Assembly (NCBI GenBank): GCA_003139615.1
Contig: PLJH01000129.1
Span: 1 to 64,000, forward strand
DNA length: 64,000 bases
Origin: Alphaproteobacteria bacterium
Lineage (GTDB): Bacteria; Pseudomonadota; Alphaproteobacteria; Micropepsales; Micropepsaceae
Direction: 5' to 3'
Shown: positions 53,736-62,558 of the stretch, piece after piece
Position numbering within the stretch: the stretch's first letter is position 1
Layout of the letters: each line of letters starts with the position of its first letter
Notes under the pieces: generated by a model
Databases searched by the model: none
What the model was told of the DNA's origin: nothing
Seen by the model: the letters and a program-made list of their open reading frames with translations, nothing else
Made by a program: the position numbers and the translations under genes

Positions 53736-54683
53736 CTATCCCGCCGCGACTCCACAACAGCCGGATGCAACCGGGGTTGCAAACCCGTCTTCACGCATCT
53801 CTTCGACCCGGGCCACGAAGGGCAGAATGAATCCGAACAGCTCGGGCAGAACGCCCAGCGGCAGATCGTGCCCCCAGCCTTCGATCTCGTGATATTCCGC
53901 GCCCGGAATGCATTGGGCCGTGTGTCGTCCTGCCGCGCACGGAATCAATGTGTCGGCCGTGCCGTGCAGCACGAGAGTCGGGATGTGCAGTTTCTTCAGG
54001 CGCTCTGTTCGCGGCGGGCTTGTCATGACCGCGGACCATTGGCGAAGCGAACCTTGCGGATAGAAGGAGCGATCGTAGCTCGCGCCAGCCAGCTCCGAGA
54101 GCCGCGCTTCGTCGAATGGAAAGCGCGTCGAAGCGTAGGCACGTCGGCCCTTCAACGAATGTGCAATGACGGACGCGCGGTCGGTGGCAGGCGCAGGCGT
54201 CATCAACGCGGCTTGCGCCTCCGGTGTCGAGCGCGGCAATGATGGATCGCTTGTCGTCGAAAAGATCGAGATCAGCGAACGCGCCTTGGCCGGATGATCG
54301 AGCGCCACAAGCTGCGCGATCATCCCACCCATCGAGGCGCCCGCGATATGCGCGCTGGCGATATCCAACTCGTCAAGTAGGGCCGCCGCATCGGACGCCA
54401 TATCGGTCAGGGTATAGGGCACGTCGGGTTTGCGGCCTTCCTTCAGCGCGTCCTGCACCGCCTTGATATCCGGAAACACGCCGTCCCATTTCTGGGTGAG
54501 GCCCACATCGCGATTGTCGAATGTGATCACGCGTAAGCCGGCATCGGCGAGGCCTTCGCGGAATTCGCGCGGCCAGCTCGTCATCTGCGAACCGAACCCC
54601 ATGATCAGCAGGAATGGCATGCCGTCCCTGGGGCCGATATCCTCATATTCGATCTCGATACCGTTCGCGCGGATCCTGCTCAT
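53736..54683 (-). CDS. alpha/beta hydrolase (first of a tandem pair)
   Basis: A 315-residue alpha/beta-hydrolase: FLLIMGFGSQMTSWPREF holds the oxyanion region, FDNRDVGLTQ follows, the nucleophile is in AGASMGGMIAQ, and the Asp and His are in VLHGTADTLIP and GWGHDLPLG. The group includes esterases, lactonases and aclacinomycin-methylesterase-like enzymes, and substrate is not readable. The C-terminus has a Cys-Cys pair (SGCCGVAAG). It lies 3 bp after a close paralogue. Confidence 0.82.
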   Translation of the reverse strand: MSRIRANGIEIEYEDIGPRDGMPFLLIMGFGSQMTSWPREFREGLADAGLRVITFDNRDVGLTQKWDGVFPDIKAVQDALKEGRKPDVPYTLTDMASDAAALLDELDIASAHIAGASMGGMIAQLVALDHPAKARSLISIFSTTSDPSLPRSTPEAQAALMTPAPATDRASVIAHSLKGRRAYASTRFPFDEARLSELAGASYDRSFYPQGSLRQWSAVMTSPPRTERLKKLHIPTLVLHGTADTLIPCAAGRHTAQCIPGAEYHEIEGWGHDLPLGVLPELFGFILPFVARVEEMREDGFATPVASGCCGVAAG

Positions 54684-54686
54684 GGC

Positions 54687-55595
54687 TCATGCTGCCTTTC
54701 CAGTGCGTTCGACCCGGGTGACGAACGCGCCCACATGTTCGAGATAGATCGGCACGAGTGCATCGGTGAAATCATGCGCCATGCCGGGCACGATCGTGAG
54801 CTGGGCGCCGGGAATGCTCGCGGCGGTATCCTTGCCGCCTTCGACAGGCACGAGCGGATCGGCGGCGCCGTGAATCACGAGCGCCGGGCATGTCACGCTT
54901 TTCAGAATATCGTTACGTGGGGTTGCGGCCACGATGGCGACGAACTGGCGCGCGAACCCGGCAGGATCATAAGGCACACGATCGATTTCGCGCGTTATCG
55001 CTTCGCGCAACTCGTCGTCGGTCGCCGGATAGCCGGGACTTCCGATCACGCGCCACGCCTTCATACCGGCCGCGATGCGGTCTTCGCGCGAGTCGCTTGC
55101 GGGAGGCGTCATGAGCGCTGCCATCGCTTCCGGCTTCGCCTGCGGCAGGCTGCGATTGCCGGTGGTCGACATGATCGAGACGAGACTGCGCGTGTGTTTC
55201 GGATGCTTCGCCGCAACGATCTGGGCGATCATGCCGCCCATCGACGCGCCCACGATATGCGCGTTCTCGATGCCGAGCGCGTCGAGCAGCGCGGTCGAAT
55301 CCTGTGCCATATCTTCGAGATGATAAGGCGCTGCAAAAGGTTGACCCGACATCAGTTTCATCATCGCCTCGGGCACATTGGGCGTGCCCAGATTGGTCAG
55401 ATGGGTCGACTTGCCGATATCGCGATTGTCGAACCGGATGACGCGGAAACCCCGCTCCGCCAACCCCTTGCAGAACGCGACGGGCCACATCGTCATCTGG
55501 CCCCCGAGTCCCATGATCAGCAGAACCGTGGGATCACCCGCGCGGCCGAAACTCTCATACTCGATGGTGATGCCGTTTGCCTGCGCCTGGGGCAT
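54687..55595 (-). CDS. alpha/beta hydrolase (second of a tandem pair)
   Basis: 302 residues, clearly paralogous to the next gene (same NGITIEYE start, VLLIMGLGGQMTMWP, FDNRDIGKSTHL, GASMGGMIAQI, VIHGAADPLVP and GMAHDFTD). The two share order and spacing throughout, so they arose by tandem duplication. Both are probably on one transcript. Likely cytosolic ester hydrolase of unknown substrate. Confidence 0.82.
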   Translation of the reverse strand: MPQAQANGITIEYESFGRAGDPTVLLIMGLGGQMTMWPVAFCKGLAERGFRVIRFDNRDIGKSTHLTNLGTPNVPEAMMKLMSGQPFAAPYHLEDMAQDSTALLDALGIENAHIVGASMGGMIAQIVAAKHPKHTRSLVSIMSTTGNRSLPQAKPEAMAALMTPPASDSREDRIAAGMKAWRVIGSPGYPATDDELREAITREIDRVPYDPAGFARQFVAIVAATPRNDILKSVTCPALVIHGAADPLVPVEGGKDTAASIPGAQLTIVPGMAHDFTDALVPIYLEHVGAFVTRVERTGKAA

Positions 55596-55667
55596 GGGCC
55601 CGCTCCCTTTGCGATTTGTGCAAGGTTAAACGAAGGCCGCACGAACGCAAATGGACGAAAATTGCCT

Positions 55668-56327
55668 TTAATGCGCCGCCAGATAGGCGACAGGAGCGCC
55701 GGCCTGGGCGATCGGGGACAGGACGTTTACGACCTTCCAGAACGTGGTCTGCGAAACCCGCACGACGTCGCCTGGATAGATATGTGTCGTCTGGTCGGCC
55801 GGCACCTCGATTTCCCTGGCCGTGCCGTTACGCCGGACATAGACATCGGCGTCGTCCGCCTGCTCGGTGTAGCCGCCCGCAAGCGCGACCGCGTTGAGCA
55901 CGGTCATGTCGTTCACGAAGGGGTATTCGCCGGGCTTGTTCACCTGCCCGATGACATAGAACGGCCGATAGGTCGTGACCTCGACGCTGACTTTGGGATT
56001 GTTGACGTAGCCGTCCGCGAGCTTGTTGGTGATTTCGGTTTCGAGATCGGATGCCGCGAATCCGGATGCCTTCACCTGCCCGATAAGCGGCAGGCTCACA
56101 AAGCCGTTCCCGTCGACCGTGAACTGCCCGCCCAGATCGTCCTCGCCATAGACGATGACGCGAATCTGGTCGCCGGTTCCCAGGTGATAATTGCTGGCGC
56201 CGGCGACCATGTCGGGCGCGACGTCGGCCATGCGCATGGGTTCGGCGGATTGCGCGAGCGCCACCGCGCCCCAGCAAGCCGTGACGACGATCAACGCCGT
56301 AATCTGAAGACCCTTGGAAATACGCAT
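55668..56327 (-). CDS. polysaccharide export protein (Wza/ KpsD-like, SLBB domain)
   Basis: 219 residues: signal peptide (LQITALIVVTACWGAVALAQ), then the poly-export domain YHLGTGDQIRVIVYGEDDLGGQF, IGQVKASGFAASDLE, and an SLBB domain (FYVIGQVNKPGEYPFVNDMTVLNAVALAGGYT in parts). The end lacks the long C-terminal helix of Wza, and no lipobox Cys is at the cleavage point, so it resembles the short periplasmic class. No capsule or wzc genes are adjacent. It may act with an export locus elsewhere. Confidence 0.86.
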   Translation of the reverse strand: MRISKGLQITALIVVTACWGAVALAQSAEPMRMADVAPDMVAGASNYHLGTGDQIRVIVYGEDDLGGQFTVDGNGFVSLPLIGQVKASGFAASDLETEITNKLADGYVNNPKVSVEVTTYRPFYVIGQVNKPGEYPFVNDMTVLNAVALAGGYTEQADDADVYVRRNGTAREIEVPADQTTHIYPGDVVRVSQTTFWKVVNVLSPIAQAGAPVAYLAAH

Positions 56328-56608
56328 GGGGCGATCCTAGTCCATTAAGGATTTATGGCTTCCTACGCTTCGCGTCTCGTTTTGGGGCGGCCCTGCGCTT
56401 GGAGCATCGCTCGAAGGCGCGCTTTTGGTCTTTTTGGGCCACCAATCGAGACCTTGCGTCGGACGAGCAAGTCGTGTGCCAGCAACGATTTTTCGCCGGC
56501 GGATAGTTTCCGGCGGCCTGGATTTGACCTCATTCGCGGTCAGGCTTAGCAGAGGGGTCCAGGCCGCAGCCAGCGGCGATCTTAACCTTGCCGCTTCAAC
56601 CCGACCGC

Positions 56609-58225
56609 ATGCGCCGCGATCTCGAACGTCTCGCCAATGAACGCTTCGACCTGCTGATCATCGGCGGCGGCGTGACGGGTGCCTGCGTGGCGCGCGATGC
56701 CGCTTTGCGCGGACTTTCGGTCGCGCTCGTCGAGAAGAACGATTTCGCGCATGCGACCAGCGCGCACAATTCCAAGCTCGTGCATGGCGGGCTTCGCTAT
56801 CTGCGCAATCTCGAGCTTTCGCTGGTGCGGGAATCGTTGAAGGAGCGCCGCATCTGGCAGCGCATCGCGCCGCATCTGGTGCAGCCCCTGCCGTTTCTCG
56901 TTCCGCTCTATGGCGCGGGTTTTGCGGCGCGCGCGACGCTCGCGGCAGGCCTCTCGCTTTACGATATGCTGTCCTTCGATCGCACCTGGCTCGACGATCC
57001 CGATCAGCGGCTTCCCGGGCATTCCTGGTTCGGCAAGGATGCAGCCGTCGAGCGCGAACCGTCGCTGGACGGCCGCAAATTCGAAGGCGCGTTTCTCTAT
57101 TACGATGCGCAGATGTATTCGCCGGAGCGGCTCGCGCTCGAATGCATCATCGACGCGACCGATAACGGTGCCGTGGCGGTCAATCATCTGGAAGCCTCAA
57201 CCCTTCTGATCCGCGACGGCAATGTCGAAGGCGCGACCGTCCACGATGCGGAGAGCGGCGCCACTTTCGACGTGCGCGCGAAGTTGACTTTGCTCACAGC
57301 GGGGCCTTGGGCCGATATTTTTCTCGCCCGCGCGCTCGGCCATGCCTCGTCACACAAATTGATGCGCTCCAAAGGCATCCATCTCGTCGTGCCCGCAATG
57401 ACGCGTCAGGACGCACTGACGGTCGCTGCCGGCGGCGGACATTTCTTCGTGCTGCCCTGGCGCGGACATTCGATTCTGGGCACGACCGACACGGCGTTTG
57501 CCGGCGCGCCGGACAGCGTCGGCGTAAGCGAAGCGGACATCGAGGGTTTTCTCGGTTTCATCAATGCGCATCTGCCGAATGCGAACCTCAATCGCGGCAA
57601 TGTCGAGCATTTCTACGCGGGCCTGCGACCGCTCGTCGATGACGGTTCGGGCGATACCTACGATGCGAGCAGACGTGCCGAGTTGATCGATCACGGCAAG
57701 GACGACCGCGTGCAGGGCCTTCTGTCGGCCGTTGGCGGCAAATGGACCACGTCGCGCGATCTGGCGCAGAAGACCGTCGATGTGGTGATGTACAAGCTTG
57801 GGGCAAAGCGCAGGCCCTGTGTCACCGGATCCGAGCCCCTGCCCGGCGGGCGCATCGACCGTTTCAACGAATTCTTCAAGCGACAATCGCCGAATGTGCC
57901 GAATGCCGATCATCTGATCCGGCTCTATGGCGCACGCGTGGATGCGATGATGTCGACCGCGAGCAACCGGCCGGAGCTTCGCGCGCCGATCGCACCCACA
58001 GGCGATATCGGCGCGCAGGTGCTCTTCTCCATGCGCGAAGAAATGGCTTCGACCCTGGAAGACGTCGTCATGCGGCGAACGGGCATTGGGCAATCGGGTT
58101 ATCCGGGCGATGCGTCGGTGGAGGCAGTCGCATCTCTGATGGCGACAGAGCTTGGCTGGAGCGACGCCCGTAAACAGACCGAGATCGAATCCCTCAAGCC
58201 CAATTTCCGCACGGCCGACGCATGA
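56609..58225 (+). CDS. glpD: glycerol-3-phosphate dehydrogenase (FAD, GlpD family)
   Basis: A 538-residue flavoprotein: FDLLIIGGGVTGACVARDAA, LVEKNDFAHATSAHNSKLVHGGLRYL (in parts EKNDFA, TSAHNSKLVHGGLRYL) and HSILGTTDTAF identify GlpD/GlpO. It oxidises glycerol-3-phosphate to dihydroxyacetone phosphate at the membrane and feeds the quinone pool. ATG 56609 is used; TTG 56588 would add seven residues. Neither has a clear binding site. The stop overlaps the lipid-kinase gene by ATGA. Confidence 0.9.
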   Translation: MRRDLERLANERFDLLIIGGGVTGACVARDAALRGLSVALVEKNDFAHATSAHNSKLVHGGLRYLRNLELSLVRESLKERRIWQRIAPHLVQPLPFLVPLYGAGFAARATLAAGLSLYDMLSFDRTWLDDPDQRLPGHSWFGKDAAVEREPSLDGRKFEGAFLYYDAQMYSPERLALECIIDATDNGAVAVNHLEASTLLIRDGNVEGATVHDAESGATFDVRAKLTLLTAGPWADIFLARALGHASSHKLMRSKGIHLVVPAMTRQDALTVAAGGGHFFVLPWRGHSILGTTDTAFAGAPDSVGVSEADIEGFLGFINAHLPNANLNRGNVEHFYAGLRPLVDDGSGDTYDASRRAELIDHGKDDRVQGLLSAVGGKWTTSRDLAQKTVDVVMYKLGAKRRPCVTGSEPLPGGRIDRFNEFFKRQSPNVPNADHLIRLYGARVDAMMSTASNRPELRAPIAPTGDIGAQVLFSMREEMASTLEDVVMRRTGIGQSGYPGDASVEAVASLMATELGWSDARKQTEIESLKPNFRTADA

Positions 58226-59160
58226 CCGCCTTCGTGGTCGTCAATCCACGCTCTGCCGGCGGACGCACGCGCCGCGAATGGCCTGCCATCGAGCGCGCGC
58301 TGCGCGCCGCCTATCCACATATGACACTGGCCGAGACACGCGCGCACGGCGAAGCGACCGAGCTTGTGCGCGAGGCACTCCATGACGGTCATCTCGAGAT
58401 CATCGCGGTCGGCGGCGATGGCACAATCAACGAAGCGATGAACGGATTCTTCGATGCCGAAGGTCCCATCGCGCCGGACGCAGTGTTCGGCTTCGTCACC
58501 AGCGGCACGGGCGGGGATTTCCGCAAGACCTTCGGCGTCGAGCCCGGATATGCGGCGGCCATCGCGCGCCTCAAGGAAGCGCCGGTACGGGCGATCGATG
58601 TGGGCCGCCTCTCCTGCGTGAGCCGGAAGGGTGAGCCAGTGTTGCGCCATTTCATCAATATCGGCTCGTTCGGGATGTCGGGCGTGATCGTGGATGCGGT
58701 CAATCGCGCGCGCATCGCCAAACTGTTCGGCGGCTCGTTCGCGTTCGCGTTTCACAGTGCGGTGGGAATGCTGTCCTACCGCGACCGCACCGTGCGCATC
58801 CGCATCGACGGCGACTATGACGAGATCGCCTCGATCTCGACGGTGGCTGTGGCGAACGGACAATATTTCGGGGGCGGCATGTGGGTGGCGCCGAATGCGC
58901 GGCCCGACGACGGATTGTTCGATGTGGTCGTGATGGGTGGCGCACCCAAAGGCCGCGCGCTCGCCGAACTCAAGCAGATTTACACAGGCGACCATCTGAA
59001 AAACCCCGCCGTGCGCGTGGTCCGCGGACGAAAGGTCACCGCTGCGCCCGTGGCGGAGACCAAAGGCCGGGCCGTGCTGATCGAGGTGGACGGTGAAAGT
59101 GCCGGCCGCCTGCCCGCCACCTTCGAAATCCTCCCCCGCGCCCTCAATTTACGATGCTGA
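58222..59160 (+). CDS. diacylglycerol/lipid kinase family protein (YegS-like)
   Basis: 312 residues: VVNPRSAGGRTRREW, the nucleotide motif VGGDGTINEAMNGF, GTGGDFRKTFG and GMWVAPNARPDDGLFDVVV match the DAGK-catalytic family. It phosphorylates a lipid such as diacylglycerol or a related substrate. Coupled to glpD by ATGA and followed by an AGPS-like gene, so a role in glycerolipid turnover fits the neighbours. Confidence 0.87.
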   Translation: MTAFVVVNPRSAGGRTRREWPAIERALRAAYPHMTLAETRAHGEATELVREALHDGHLEIIAVGGDGTINEAMNGFFDAEGPIAPDAVFGFVTSGTGGDFRKTFGVEPGYAAAIARLKEAPVRAIDVGRLSCVSRKGEPVLRHFINIGSFGMSGVIVDAVNRARIAKLFGGSFAFAFHSAVGMLSYRDRTVRIRIDGDYDEIASISTVAVANGQYFGGGMWVAPNARPDDGLFDVVVMGGAPKGRALAELKQIYTGDHLKNPAVRVVRGRKVTAAPVAETKGRAVLIEVDGESAGRLPATFEILPRALNLRC

Positions 59161-59225
59161 GGGGAAGTGGGGAAATGCGGTTTGGGTTTCTGCTAGCGTT
59201 CCGCAGATGAGTGCGATTTTTTGTG

Positions 59226-59390
59226 CCGGCCCCCCTTCCGTCCGCCTCGCGAAGTGCGAGGCGTCCACCTTCCCCCGCGAGGGGGGAAGGTTGGAAAACA
59301 ATTTGCGCGACGTTCTTCTTCTTAGCCTTCCCCCCGCGCGGGGGAAGGTGTCGCGCGGCGCCAGCCGCGTGACGGAAGGGGCCCCGCCGG
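59226..59390. repeat. palindromic intergenic element of the CCTTCCCCC type
   Basis: CCCCTTCCGTC at the left (about 59232-59242) is mirrored by GACGGAAGGGG at the right (about 59371-59381). Inside are CGCCTCGC-GAAGT-GCGAGGCG (59243-59263), CCTTCCCCC-GCGA-GGGGGGAAGG, the same CCTTCCCCC hairpin repeated on the right, and a final CGCGGC-GCCA-GCCGCG stem. The middle ~35 bp is AT-richer. The next gene starts 5 bp after it. Confidence 0.7.
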
Positions 59391-59394
59391 TCCC

Positions 59395-61068
59395 ATGACC
59401 ATCGAACGCAGCAAGATCAAATGGAACGGCTGGGGCTGGACCGCGCACAAGGATCCGTTCGCGGGCCGCGACGATCTGTGGACCTGGCTTGCCGAACAAC
59501 TGGGTATGCCGAGCCTGCTTGCAACGCCCGCGCGGCCGCTGGAAGAAATCGCAATCGCGGACTCGCGCCTCAACCCCGCCGAGCGCCAGGCTTTCGCCGC
59601 GATCCTCGGCGCCGATCGCGTGCGCTCCGACAATTACGAGCGCGCGTTCCACGCCCTTGGACGCTCCTATTACGACCTGTTGCGTCTGCGCGCCGGCGAC
59701 CTTTCGGTCGCGCCCGATGCGGTGCTCTATCCGCGCGGCGAAGCGGAAGTTCTTTCTGCGCTGTCTTTCGCGAGCGAAAACGGCATCGCGGTCGTGCCCT
59801 ATGGGGGCGGCACGAGCGTAGTAGGGGGGGTGAGTGCCGCGAACGGGCCGTTCCGATCCGTGGTCACTCTCGATCTTTCCGGCATGGACCGCGTGGGCGA
59901 GATCGATACGGTTTCGGAGACCGCGACCGCCGAAGCGGGCATCTATGGCGCTGCTCTGGAGAAATTGCTCCACGCGAAGGGCGTGACCCTCGGCCACTTC
60001 CCGCAATCCTTCGAATTCTCGACGCTCGGCGGCTGGATTGCACACCGCGGCGCCGGACAGCAATCGCATCGCTACGGCAAAGCCGAAGACTGGCTGCTTG
60101 CGGCGCGCGTGGCCACGCCGAAAGGCATTCTCACAACGAATGCGTTTCCTGCGTCCGCGGCGGGCCCTCGCCTCACAGACCTCATCGTCGGCTCGGAAGG
60201 CGCATTCGGTATCGTCACCGAAGCGACCGTGCGGCTGCACAAATGGCCGGAGCAAAGCGACTATCGGGGTTATCTCTTCCGCGATTACGCGAGCGGCATC
60301 GCGGCGCTGCGCGAAGCAGCACAGGACGAAATCCCAATCGCGATGCTGCGCCTCTCCGATGCCGAGGAAACCGGGTTCTATCGCGCCTTCGGCAATGCGG
60401 GAAAACCGAAAAACCTTTCGAACCGCCTCGCCGATGCCTATCTCGATGCGCGAAAATTCGACAAGCGCGCCTGCGCCCTCATTGTCGGATATGAAGGTCG
60501 CGCGAGCGAAGTCATTTCGTCGCGCCGCCGTTTCGGCGCAGTCGCCAAAAAACTCGGCGCGCTATCGCTGGGCAACGGTCCCGGGCAGCGCTGGTATGAA
60601 GGGCGCTTTCATGGACCCTATCTGCGCGATCCGCTGATGGATCGCGGCGTCGGCGTCGACACGCTGGAAACGGCGACAAGCTGGTCGAAGCTCGATGCGC
60701 TGTATGCAGCCGTGCGCACGGCGCTCGAAACCGCCATCCGAGAGACTGCGCCCATGCCGGACGCACGCGGAATCGTCACGTGCCATGTCAGCCACGTCTA
60801 TCCGAGCGGCGCGAGCCTCTATTTCACCTACATCTTTCCCCGCGCGCTTGATCGCGAAATCGCGCAATGGCAGACGATCAAGAAAGCGGCGTCGGATGCC
60901 ATCGCGGCCAATGGCGGCACGATCAGCCATCATCATGGTGTGGGCGAAGATCACCTGCCCTGGATGGCCGCTGAGAAAGGTGCGCTCGGCATCGAAGTGC
61001 TGCGCGCGATCAAACACACGCTCGATCCCAACAGCATCCTCAATCCGGGCAAGCTTATCCCTTCGTGA
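59395..61068 (+). CDS. FAD-linked oxidase, alkyldihydroxyacetonephosphate-synthase-like
   Basis: 557 residues. An FAD-binding PCMH fold (VVPYGGGTSVVGGVSAANGP, FSTLGGWIAHRGAGQQSHRYGK, DLIVGSEGAFGIVTEATV) and the C-terminal ISHHHGVGEDHLPWMAAE and DPNSILNPGKL. The SHHHGVG His cluster is typical of alkyl-DHAP synthase (AGPS), which swaps an acyl chain on acyl-DHAP for an alkyl chain. ATG 59395 directly follows a repeat element, which therefore forms most of the 5' leader. Adjacent GlpD makes DHAP, so an ether-lipid or DHAP-lipid role is plausible. Bacterial relatives of unknown reaction are the alternative. Confidence 0.85.
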   Translation: MTIERSKIKWNGWGWTAHKDPFAGRDDLWTWLAEQLGMPSLLATPARPLEEIAIADSRLNPAERQAFAAILGADRVRSDNYERAFHALGRSYYDLLRLRAGDLSVAPDAVLYPRGEAEVLSALSFASENGIAVVPYGGGTSVVGGVSAANGPFRSVVTLDLSGMDRVGEIDTVSETATAEAGIYGAALEKLLHAKGVTLGHFPQSFEFSTLGGWIAHRGAGQQSHRYGKAEDWLLAARVATPKGILTTNAFPASAAGPRLTDLIVGSEGAFGIVTEATVRLHKWPEQSDYRGYLFRDYASGIAALREAAQDEIPIAMLRLSDAEETGFYRAFGNAGKPKNLSNRLADAYLDARKFDKRACALIVGYEGRASEVISSRRRFGAVAKKLGALSLGNGPGQRWYEGRFHGPYLRDPLMDRGVGVDTLETATSWSKLDALYAAVRTALETAIRETAPMPDARGIVTCHVSHVYPSGASLYFTYIFPRALDREIAQWQTIKKAASDAIAANGGTISHHHGVGEDHLPWMAAEKGALGIEVLRAIKHTLDPNSILNPGKLIPS

Positions 61069-61999
61069 GCGCGCCTCTGCGCGCCGCGGCCGCAGCCTTC
61101 ACCGCCTCGGGCGCCTGGGGCAGGACAGCCTGCAGATAGATGAAATCGTGCACGAGGTCGGGATAGTCGGCCACCGTGACCGACACTCCGGCCGCTTTCA
61201 GCTTTTCGGCATATTGCACGCCTTCGTCGTGCAGCGGATCGAAGCCCGCGACCATAATATAGGCTGGAGGCAGGCCCGCGACGTCGGTTGCCGCGAGCGG
61301 CGACATGCGCGGATCGGAACGGTCTGCGTCAACGGGCAGGTAATGTGCGAAAAACCAGTCGAGCGCGGCACGTTCCAGAAAATAGCCCTTTGCGCGCTCG
61401 TTCATGGATCTGGTGTTGCTGCCGATCTTGGCAACCGGAAAAAGCAGCATCTGATAATCGATGGTCGGGCCGCCGTTCTTCAGCGCAATTTGCGCAACCG
61501 ACGCCGCGAGACCACCGCCCGCGGAATCGCCACCAACGGCGAGACGATTGGCATCGACGCCGATATCCGACGCATTCGCCTCGATCCATGCGACGGCCGC
61601 GTAAGCGTCTTCGATAGCCGCGGGAAATTTGTTCTCGGGCGCGAGGCGATAGTCGACCGAGATCACAGAGACTCCCGCTTCGTTCGCAAACATCCGGCAC
61701 AACCCGTCATGCGTCTCGATATTGCCGATCACCCAACCGCCGCCGTGGAAGAAGACGAGCGCGGGCAAAGCCTCTCGCCCCGCCGCAACCGGCGTGTAGA
61801 TACGCAGCGGAATTTCGCCGGCGGGACCTGGGCACGTCAGATTTGTGACTTTGCCGATCGGCACGTCCTTGGGACCTGCCAGCTGCATGAGCGCCGCGAA
61901 CATCTCGCGGGCCGCCGCTGGCGGCAGCTCATACATCTGCGGCCCATCCTGGGCCGCCATCTGGTCGAGAAACGCCTTCATGATCGGATCAAGCGGCAT
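61055..61999 (-). CDS. alpha/beta hydrolase, hormone-sensitive-lipase-like esterase
   Basis: 314 residues. FFHGGGWVIGN gives the HGGGW oxyanion motif, GGDSAGGGLAA the nucleophile, and the Asp and His lie in AGFDPLHDEG and LVHDFIYL. The DYRLAPENKFPAAIEDAYAA stretch is the HSL signature. Likely hydrolyses short to medium acyl esters in the cytosol. ATG 61999 is the start of homology; the frame extends to 62131. The 3' end overlaps the AGPS-like gene tail to tail by 14 bp. Confidence 0.87.
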   Translation of the reverse strand: MPLDPIMKAFLDQMAAQDGPQMYELPPAAAREMFAALMQLAGPKDVPIGKVTNLTCPGPAGEIPLRIYTPVAAGREALPALVFFHGGGWVIGNIETHDGLCRMFANEAGVSVISVDYRLAPENKFPAAIEDAYAAVAWIEANASDIGVDANRLAVGGDSAGGGLAASVAQIALKNGGPTIDYQMLLFPVAKIGSNTRSMNERAKGYFLERAALDWFFAHYLPVDADRSDPRMSPLAATDVAGLPPAYIMVAGFDPLHDEGVQYAEKLKAAGVSVTVADYPDLVHDFIYLQAVLPQAPEAVKAAAAARRGALTKG

Positions 62000-62073
62000 G
62001 GGGGTAATCCGGGAGTTCTGCGACAAGTTTGCACAGGGGATAAGCGCGGGTGCAAGCGGGTGGACATCTCTCT

Positions 62074-62234
62074 CTTTCACCATGGCCTGGCTTGACCAGG
62101 CCCCCCAGCGGGCGAGCGTCCGCGAGCCCAATGAACTTCGTTATGCGAGTTGGGAACGCGTCATTGGCGAGATGTCATTCGTCGCACGGACGCGCGGCGG
62201 CTGGGTGGCTGCCTCAAGGGCGGCCATGGAGAAT
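62074..62234. repeat. palindromic MITE-like element, copy 3
   Basis: Left arm CACCATGGCCTGG-CTTGA-CCAGGCC (62079-62102) and right arm GGCTGCC-TCAAG-GGCGGCC then ATGGAGAAT are inverted, with GCGTCCGCG (62117-62125) and CGCACGGACGCGCGGCGGCTGG matching inverted counterparts (right one about 62182-62203). Arms correspond to copy 2 in order and loop sequence. Confidence 0.65.
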
Positions 62235-62263
62235 TATTTTGGGTTCAGTTGAATGCAGCGCAG

Positions 62264-62494
62264 TTAATGCATCACAAGCGGATATTCCGGATCGATGCGT
62301 TCGGACATGATGTCGTCGAGGAAGAGCGCGAGCACATACCAGAATTGCGCGCGGTCGAGTGCGCCGGTGGAGGCGAATTCCACGGTTGCGCGGCGCGCAT
62401 AGGCGAGCGCCATGTCGCCATGCTCGGAAGCGAGCTCCGCAGCCAGATGGCAGAAATCGTCTGCCCGCATGGAATCCATGTCCTGCATGGACAT
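62264..62494 (-). CDS. small acidic protein of unknown function, 76 aa
   Basis: Starts ATG 62494 (or 62488). The sequence ADDFCHLAAELASEHGDMAL followed by AYARRATVEFASTGALDRAQFW looks like two or three amphipathic helices of a tetratricopeptide-like hairpin, ending LALFLDDIMSERI. No signal or membrane segment. Good GC-rich third positions support translation, but the ribosome binding site is weak. Family not recognised. Confidence 0.6.
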   Translation of the reverse strand: MSMQDMDSMRADDFCHLAAELASEHGDMALAYARRATVEFASTGALDRAQFWYVLALFLDDIMSERIDPEYPLVMH

Positions 62495-62558
62495 GAGTAT
62501 CCGCCCGGTACGGTAAGCGCCGCGTTAATGCGTGCGCGTGAATAGTGTTACGAAACCC

